Source: Parachlorella kessleri (Eukaryota; Chlorophyta; Trebouxiophyceae; Chlorellales; Chlorellaceae). Taken from it: a stretch of DNA of 10,243 nucleotides. Of this stretch, positions 5,788-10,243 are shown in pieces; position 1 is the stretch's first letter; each line of letters starts with the position of its first letter. Position numbers and translations under genes: made by a program. Under the pieces are notes generated by a model. That model had not been told where the DNA came from. It worked only from the letters and a program-made list of their open reading frames with translations, and did no database searches. Where the stretch lies: NCBI GenBank assembly GCA_001598975.1, contig BBXU01001832.1:1-10243 (forward strand). Reading direction: 5' to 3'.

Positions 5788-8450
5788 ATGAAAGCAGCCC
5801 CTTGTAAAACAAGTCGACCCCCTTACAGGGCGCTCATGTTGCTTGCCTTCTGTGCGTCTTACCTCCTCTACGTCACCTGCACTGGTGGCCACTTCTCAAC
5901 CAAGAAGGTGAGGCACCCAAACAACGAGTTTTTCAGGAATATCAGTGAATGTTAGTGCTGCCATTGCAACTACGTGGTAGCAGTGCCTTCCAGGTCGCTG
6001 GATATCTATCTAAGGGTTATGTCACGTGCAACTGCTTCTTGGCTGCAGCAACCCGTATCGGTTGGAAGGACAGTAAAACGGCGGCGGCTGCAGGAGTCGC
6101 TCATCCCTGAACAGCCCCTGGGAGCACCAGAATCTGGCGTGGCCCAAGCCCTCTCAGAGCCAGCCACTGTGCATGGCTATGTGGCCAAGTCTGGTCCCAC
6201 GAAGCTGCAGTACTGGACGCCAGGCAACCGCACTGAGCGGCACCAGCTCTTTGAGCAGTGGCTGCAGGCGGCCTATGGCAGTGCCGACCCACGGGAGGCT
6301 GGGCAGGCAGTCACGGTGACAGGGGGCATGGAGATGCGCAACCTGCCGCCCATGTACCCCAACTGCCAGGTCCTTGTGGTGAGTCAAGCATGCTTGCAAT
6401 ACCTCTATACCTGAGGGTCTATCTATGGGTGAGTACATCAGCAACAGTGGCGGGCTGCCTGAGGCTGAAAGTTTTTGCCTTCAAATAAGAAAGCAGATAT
6501 GACTCCCCCCCGATTTCTGACTCACACTTGACCCGCCCTCTTTCTTCTCATATCAGAACCACCGGTACAAGTTCATCTACCTGCGGCACCCTAAGTCCGC
6601 ATCCTCATCCATCATGACCTTCTTTAGCGTCTGCGCTGCTCCCACCGAGCCACAAGCAGCAGCAGGAGCAGCAGCTGCCCAGACTGCCACAGGCAGCAGT
6701 GCCGGCAATGCCAGTGCATCGAGCGAGGCAGCAGCCGTGAGCAGCAAGGGCCAGGAGCAGCAGGGACTTGGGGCTGCCTGCTTGGAGCCCCTGGCAGCCC
6801 AGCAGCTGTCTGTGGATGAGATCCACCGGATCTGGCGGGAATACTTTGTCTTTACTGTGGTGCGCAACCCCTACCAGCGCATGCTGAGCTCGTACAAGTA
6901 TCTGCTGCGTAAGGTAAGGGAGAGAGGGAGCCTTGAATTGGACACTGCTGGGAACAGGTTTGCAGTTGGAGACCACGCCAGCAGCGGCCAGCCAGGACCA
7001 TGCAATGACCCGCGCACCCTACAATAGAGACTGAAGAAGAAATGTGATTAAACCCCTACAAACCCTAAGAAATGATAATGGGTAGGGCGACATCATGCAG
7101 TCCAGTAGATGTGCGAGGCGGGGCCTGCTACCTTCAGGGTGTATGTGCCTTGCCTGCTTTGCACGTTTACCAAGACTCTCACGAAGTTTTTTATGAGGGG
7201 GTCTCCCCTGCAGACACGTGCCATGGAGGAGTGCCGCATGGTTCGGTGGGATGACTACTGCCAGGACCCCCTGGCCCTGGGCCGCATGTGCCAGGAGAAC
7301 CCCAGCTGCTGCCCGCTGCCGGCCGGCTTCTACTGGCACCATGTCATTGACCAGGCATGTAGACGTGCATGCCAGGAGTACGTACGCTTGTTAGAGGCTG
7401 AAGCTGAGCGGTGTGATGCTCCGGGAGAAACCCAGGCAGGGGCCGAGTGCCAGCCAAGTGGATTGTCACTGGGGGCGGGATGGCTGCTTGGCTGCTTGGC
7501 AGGCACACTTGGCAGGGTTTGTGGGTGATAAGCCTCAGCTGCAAATCTGACAAGATGTGCAAGCCACTGGCCCTTGACGCTGGTAGGTTATGCTGTGCAG
7601 GGCCGCTGCCTGGAGACAGAAGAGGGGGGCTGGGCAGTGGACTATGTGGCCACGGTTGAGAAGTTTGACGAGGACATGGAGGACATCATCATGCAGATCA
7701 ACGGCAGGCGGGCAGAGGGCCTGCCGCCGCTGTCGGAAGTGACAGGGCCTCTTGGGAAGCAGAACGAGGCGCGGGGGGCGGGGGCAGCCTCCAAGGTCTG
7801 CTCGGAAGGGGCCGCCGCTGGGGAGCCGCCGCAGCCAGAGCAGGTGAGGCGGGAGGAGGGAGGGAGGAAGTCGCTGGCTGTGCAGAGCCCGCCAGCTGCT
7901 TGCCTGCCAGCTGGCAAGCCATGCAAGCCAGAACTGGTGGGGGCAGGGTGTGACGTGCCTGCCTGCCTGCCGTGAAAGGAACAGGAAGACCTTGGTTTGC
8001 CAAGAAACTGACACACTGCAGCTTGGTTGCTGGGTTGCCGTCCGTCCTGATAACAGTGGCTTGTCTGGGCAGCTGCCCTGCCACACCCTGCCCATGTTTC
8101 CAAGGGTCCTGGCAACGCACCTGCTTGCTGGGCATGGCAAGTGCGCTTGCCATGGGGCCCCGTGCCACATACAGCAACTGCGTGTCTCAACACTTGCATG
8201 CCTCACGGGTTGTGCCTTACTTTGTATGCTTGCCCTTTGCGTGCAGACCCGGGTACTGGTCCCTACCAAGGGCTGGGTGGCCTACAACGCCACAGTGCTC
8301 CTGGACCGCTACTGCGAGAGCGCTGACTACTTCTCAGGGTCGCACCAGCACTGCCTGGCACGGGCTCAGCACTTCTACTCCACCGACTTCAGCCGCTTGT
8401 ACCAGCAGCAGCAGCAGCCAGGCCAGCAGCCGCTAGCTGAGGCACGGTAG
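5788..8450 (+). CDS. Type II membrane sulfotransferase (carbohydrate sulfotransferase-like)
   Basis: Transfers sulfate from PAPS, probably to a glycan in the Golgi lumen. Six exons: 5788-5907, 6049-6378, 6557-6913, 7214-7354, 7601-7843 and 8247-8450, giving 464 aa; all five introns are phase 0. Residues 15-32 form one hydrophobic segment after a short basic tail, a signal anchor. The 5'-phosphosulfate loop is YKFIYLRHPKSASSSI (154-169), with the key PKS at 162-164. The 3'-phosphate motif is FVFTVVRNPYQRMLSSY (247-263), with R253 and S261. Between them lies an Ala/Ser/Gln-rich insert of about 50 residues. Exon 4 is Cys-rich (likely disulfides). Exon 5 has WAVDYVATVEKFDEDM, typical of this family, then a low-complexity tail. 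Exon 6 has HCLARAQHFYSTDF, resembling the family's C-terminal helix, and ends in five Gln. N100-R-T and N-A-T in exon 6 are possible glycosylation sites. Intron 4 probably uses a GC donor; a GT alternative adds nine residues (473 aa). The acceptor substrate is unknown. Confidence 0.88.
7355..7600 (+). other. Probable GC-AG intron (intron 4 of the sulfotransferase gene)
   Basis: Exon 4 ends GACCAG and the next bases are GCATGT, a good match to the GC-donor form AG|GCAAGT. The acceptor is GTGCAG at 7595-7600 and both ends are phase 0. This joins HHVIDQ directly to GRCLETEEGGWAVDYV, which fits the usual sulfotransferase spacing. A weaker canonical donor, TAC|GTACGC at 7382, is also phase 0 and would insert ACRRACQEY. 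Confidence 0.55.
8133..8154. repeat. 9-bp-stem inverted repeat in sulfotransferase intron 5
   Basis: CATGGCAAG (8133-8141) and CTTGCCATG (8146-8154) are perfect reverse complements around TGCG. The same intron holds TGCCAGCTGGCA (7905-7916), a perfect 12-bp palindrome, and several other GCAAGCC/GGCTTGC words. A role in splicing or an old element end is possible; no function is evident. Confidence 0.5.
8403..8417 (+). repeat. (CAG)5 tract encoding polyglutamine
   Basis: Five consecutive CAG codons near the C-terminus of the sulfotransferase, followed by more Gln and Pro codons. It is a likely length-variable site of low functional weight, in line with the Ala/Gln-rich low-complexity insert in exon 3. 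Confidence 0.8.
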
Positions 8451-8922
8451 TGATGGACCCTCGGTCATGGAACGCATGCTGCATGCATGTCACCGCCTTA
8501 CTGGTGGCGGTCTGGTGACATTGACATGGGGTCACAAGTGTGGGTGGCCACACTGAAGGAAATGCAATGGCAGCCGGGTGGACGGGAGAGGAGGGGGGGG
8601 GATATGTGTGAAGGCTGTGTGTGCGTATGGCCTCTTGCCTCTTCCCCTTGCCCTGAGTTTTACCTCACCTCAACGATTGGGGTTGCTTCCCCTGACAACT
8701 GCAATGCCAAAGTTTTTAGACTGCTTTTCCTCAGGGGTTCAGTACCTGCCTTGCGTACATGTGCATGGTCGTATTGACAGGCTAGACTGTGTGCCGCTAA
8801 AAACATAGGCATGTGTTTGAGCCATATGGGTAGGCTGCCCCCACTGTCGTGAGTCATACTTTCCAGTCAAGTCAGCACTCCCAGATTCTCGGGGTTTGTG
8901 TGAACGAGGTTGTATGGAGCAT

Positions 8923-8998
8923 TTCGGCGGTGTTTGACATGGGTGTTGAATAAACCAATGTCACACAAAACTTCAGCTGTGTTCGACATAGGTGTCGA
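8923..8998. repeat. Imperfect 27-bp direct repeat
   Basis: Units 8923-8949 and 8972-8998 share 22 of 27 bases and begin 49 bp apart. Both contain the core pattern TGTTYGACATRGGTGTYGA. Four of the five differences are transitions, as expected for an old duplication. The first unit runs directly into AATAAA. Confidence 0.7.
8949..8954 (+). terminator. AATAAA, candidate poly(A) signal for the sulfotransferase gene
   Basis: Canonical hexamer about 500 bp after the sulfotransferase stop, the first one in that flank on the plus strand. Use as a signal is inferred; the TGTAA signal known from many chlorophytes does not occur in this flank. Confidence 0.4.
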
Positions 8999-9047
8999 TC
9001 TTGGGTACTAGGCTAGGCGGGCCCCCTGCCACCTGACTGAGGTCCTG

Positions 9048-9053
9048 AATAAA
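9048..9053 (+). terminator. Second AATAAA, alternative poly(A) signal
   Basis: A second hexamer 99 bp after the first, about 600 bp from the sulfotransferase stop. Either or both could be used. Confidence 0.35.
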
Positions 9054-9083
9054 GCCCTGGCCTGCCTCCATCTTGATCCAATT

Positions 9084-9163
9084 AGTATCTTGGCCTCCAT
9101 CTCAGTATCTTAGTCTCCAGCTTTATCCATCTTAGTATCTTGGACTCCAACTTAGTCATCTTA
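9084..9163. repeat. Short degenerate minisatellite (about 20-bp unit)
   Basis: Units AGTATCTTGGCCTCCATCTC (9084-9103), AGTATCTTAGTCTCCAGCTT plus ten extra bases (9104-9133) and AGTATCTTGGACTCCAACTT (9134-9153) follow head to tail. A broken unit starts at 9154, and CCTCCATCTTG at 9065-9075 looks like a partial earlier unit. It lies between the two convergent genes and is AT-richer than its surroundings. Confidence 0.75.
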
Positions 9164-9595
9164 GTTTTTTAATAGGTAAATGATACTATAAAGGGTTGCA
9201 GCTGGCGCTTGCCTCTACAGTGGCTCTATGTTTGACGGCTAACTAGGAAGGCTGTGTCGACTGTCAGGGTGTCACCTTTTAACATTAAGCTTCTTGCCCC
9301 TCTTTGGCTGGCTCAAAGCCACGGCGAAAGCCTCTGGCCATGATATAGAGTCTGATCCTAGGAAGATGCCGATACCAACATGCCCCAGTTACTCCTGCCG
9401 GCTCACACCAAGCAGCAGCTACGTTGCTTTCAAACTCACCACCTCAGCTATGACACAATGTTTTTGCCGCGCACGCCCCAAACAGCTCACCCCACCTCAC
9501 AGCGGTGGCCAGGCCGTCTCGCCCGCAAACAGTGAGGGATCACCAAGGCCTGTAGCAGCGGCTCCATGCACGACCCCCCCTCTGCCCTGCCTGGA

Positions 9596-9790
9596 CTACG
9601 CCGGAGCTGCAGCTGCTGCCGGCCCCTCGTCCTTACTGCCGCCGCCGCCAAACAGTGAGCCGAGTGACCGTGTGGCCTTCTCTTCCCGCAGCACCCCCAC
9701 CACATCCTCCACCTTGTGCATGCCGTGCACGTGGTTGTCGCGCGTGCGCACGTTCACTGTGCCAGCCTCCTTCTCCGCCTCCCCAACCAC
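9596..9790 (-). CDS. Threonyl-tRNA synthetase, last coding exon (C-terminal anticodon-binding domain)
   Basis: This 64-codon exon plus TAG encodes the end of threonyl-tRNA synthetase, which charges tRNA-Thr. It opens with VVGEAEKEAGTVNVRTRDN and continues HVHGMHKVEDVVGVLREEKA, which closely follows the final beta-strand and helix of the class II anticodon-binding domain. GTVN[VI]RTRDNxVHG in particular resembles eukaryotic cytosolic enzymes rather than bacterial ones. The acceptor is CCCGCAG ending at 9791, with phase 0. The last 20 or so residues are Gly/Ala-rich with GSKDEGP and look like a lineage-specific disordered tail. The preceding exon, expected to end in something like QYNYIL, is not in the window. 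Whether the product is cytosolic, organellar or dual-targeted cannot be seen because the N-terminus is missing. Confidence 0.88.
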   Translation of the reverse strand: MVGEAEKEAGTVNVRTRDNHVHGMHKVEDVVGVLREEKATRSLGSLFGGGGSKDEGPAAAAAPA

Positions 9791-10243
9791 CTGCGGGTGC
9801 ATACAAAAACCGCACAGGAAAATACATACATACACAGGCGGGGGGGATGATGATGGGACACTGGGTGGTGCAGCGCTGGGAAGACAGGAGGCCAGCGGTG
9901 GGGGTGTGTGCATCCCTACCAGGCACTGTGGCGGTGCAGCGCACAGGTAGCCTCTGACACGCCCACTCCCCCCAATCTCATTGCACCCTCAGTGCGCCTT
10001 GCAAGAATGCTCGTTGTCCGGCGCGACAGCTTCCCCTCCTTCCCCTGGCCGGCCACACCGCCTCTCAGAAGAGACATGAGGAACAACAAGAGGCCTGCGT
10101 CTGCTGGTAGGCCGAGGCTCCGCAGGCAACCAGAAAACTGCCCTGGAGCAGCAGCCAAGCCAGTCCTGCCAGGAGACCAACGAGGTCACAGCGCAAGCCC
10201 GCCCCTGCAAGCACCACCCAGCCTGCCATGCATCATCATCACC
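9791..10243 (-). other. Intron of the ThrRS gene, running past the right edge
   Basis: No minus-strand frame in this 453-bp stretch resembles the part of the anticodon-binding domain that should precede VVGE. It is therefore read as intron, longer than most others in the window. It includes a G7 run and ATG repeats near 9839-9855. The open frames at 9916-10158 and 9989-10210 on the minus strand have no ThrRS resemblance. Confidence 0.55.

Larger units (their letters stand above)
8451..9595. other. Convergent 3' flanks of the sulfotransferase and ThrRS genes
   Basis: About 1.1 kb between two convergent stop codons with no supported gene. It contains a G9 run near 8593-8601, a diverged 27-bp direct repeat, two AATAAA hexamers and an AT-richer minisatellite, listed separately. 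On the minus strand only a weak ATTAAA (9173-9168) is seen as a possible poly(A) signal for the ThrRS gene. Open frames here (such as plus 8487-8777) have no recognisable product. Confidence 0.5.

Noticed and set aside
6518..6524. Another TGACTCA word
   Set aside because: Isolated, inside intron 2 of the sulfotransferase gene; not part of the upstream cluster.
7060..7068. AAACCCTAA telo-box in sulfotransferase intron 3
   Set aside because: A single 9-mer has a fair chance of occurring in 10 kb and it is inside an intron, not a promoter.
7535..8269. 244-residue minus-strand open frame
   Set aside because: It lies opposite sulfotransferase exons 5 and 6 and their intron; the sense-strand family match is much stronger.
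9185..9200. TATAAA-like box (ACTATAAAGGG)
   Set aside because: No gene follows on the plus strand; it lies in the convergent 3' flank.
9294..9950. 218-residue plus-strand open frame
   Set aside because: It is the opposite strand of the threonyl-tRNA synthetase exon and flanks; low-complexity Pro/Ser/Thr content.
1..10243. Bacterial features: operons, CRISPR array, phage or insertion sequence
   Set aside because: All supported genes are spliced eukaryotic genes; no regularly spaced repeats, no transposase and no terminal inverted repeats with target duplications were found.

Overview
The window reads as nuclear DNA of a GC-rich, intron-rich photosynthetic eukaryote, most likely a green alga (chlorophyte). 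The evidence is: every gene is split by short introns (89-438 bp) with GT/GC donors and CAG-type acceptors; coding sequence is rich in GCAG/CAG words and Ala/Gln runs; one gene is a plant-type plastid HAD protein with a transit-peptide-like N-terminus; and there are no bacterial operons or Shine-Dalgarno spacing. The species cannot be fixed from this sequence. The TGTAA poly(A) signal common in many chlorophytes is not seen in the obvious 3' flanks, while AATAAA occurs twice downstream of one gene.

Layout: (1) 1-1194, minus: 5' part of a HAD-superfamily gene closely resembling plant chloroplast PYRP2-type proteins (riboflavin pathway), cut by the left edge. (2) 1195-1551: short divergent intergenic region. 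(3) 1552-2668, plus: complete four-exon gene for an RBX/ROC RING-H2 protein, the catalytic RING of cullin-RING ubiquitin ligases, 129 aa. (4) 2669-3647: non-coding flank with a perfect 20-bp palindrome. (5) 3648-5227, plus: four-exon gene for a 390-aa Sfi1-like protein with Trp-centred repeats spaced about 32 residues apart. (6) 5228-5787: intergenic region with three TGASTCA (bZIP-type) sites and a 9-bp-stem inverted repeat. (7) 5788-8450, plus: six-exon gene for a type II membrane sulfotransferase with both PAPS-binding motifs. (8) 8451-9595: convergent 3' flanks with AATAAA signals, a diverged direct repeat and a small minisatellite. (9) 9596-9790, minus: last coding exon of threonyl-tRNA synthetase; the rest of that gene lies beyond an intron that runs past the right edge.

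The five genes look like an ordinary set of unrelated neighbours (plastid cofactor metabolism, ubiquitination, centrin/centriole, Golgi sulfation, translation) and do not form a system. The most unusual observation is that the RBX protein keeps all eight cross-brace RING zinc ligands, the cullin-binding strand and the linchpin Asn, but has lost all four ligands of the third zinc that defines the RBX/APC11 family. Also worth checking are a likely GC-AG intron in the sulfotransferase gene, Glu in place of the nucleophilic Asp in the HAD protein, and a palindrome-rich promoter region upstream of the sulfotransferase.
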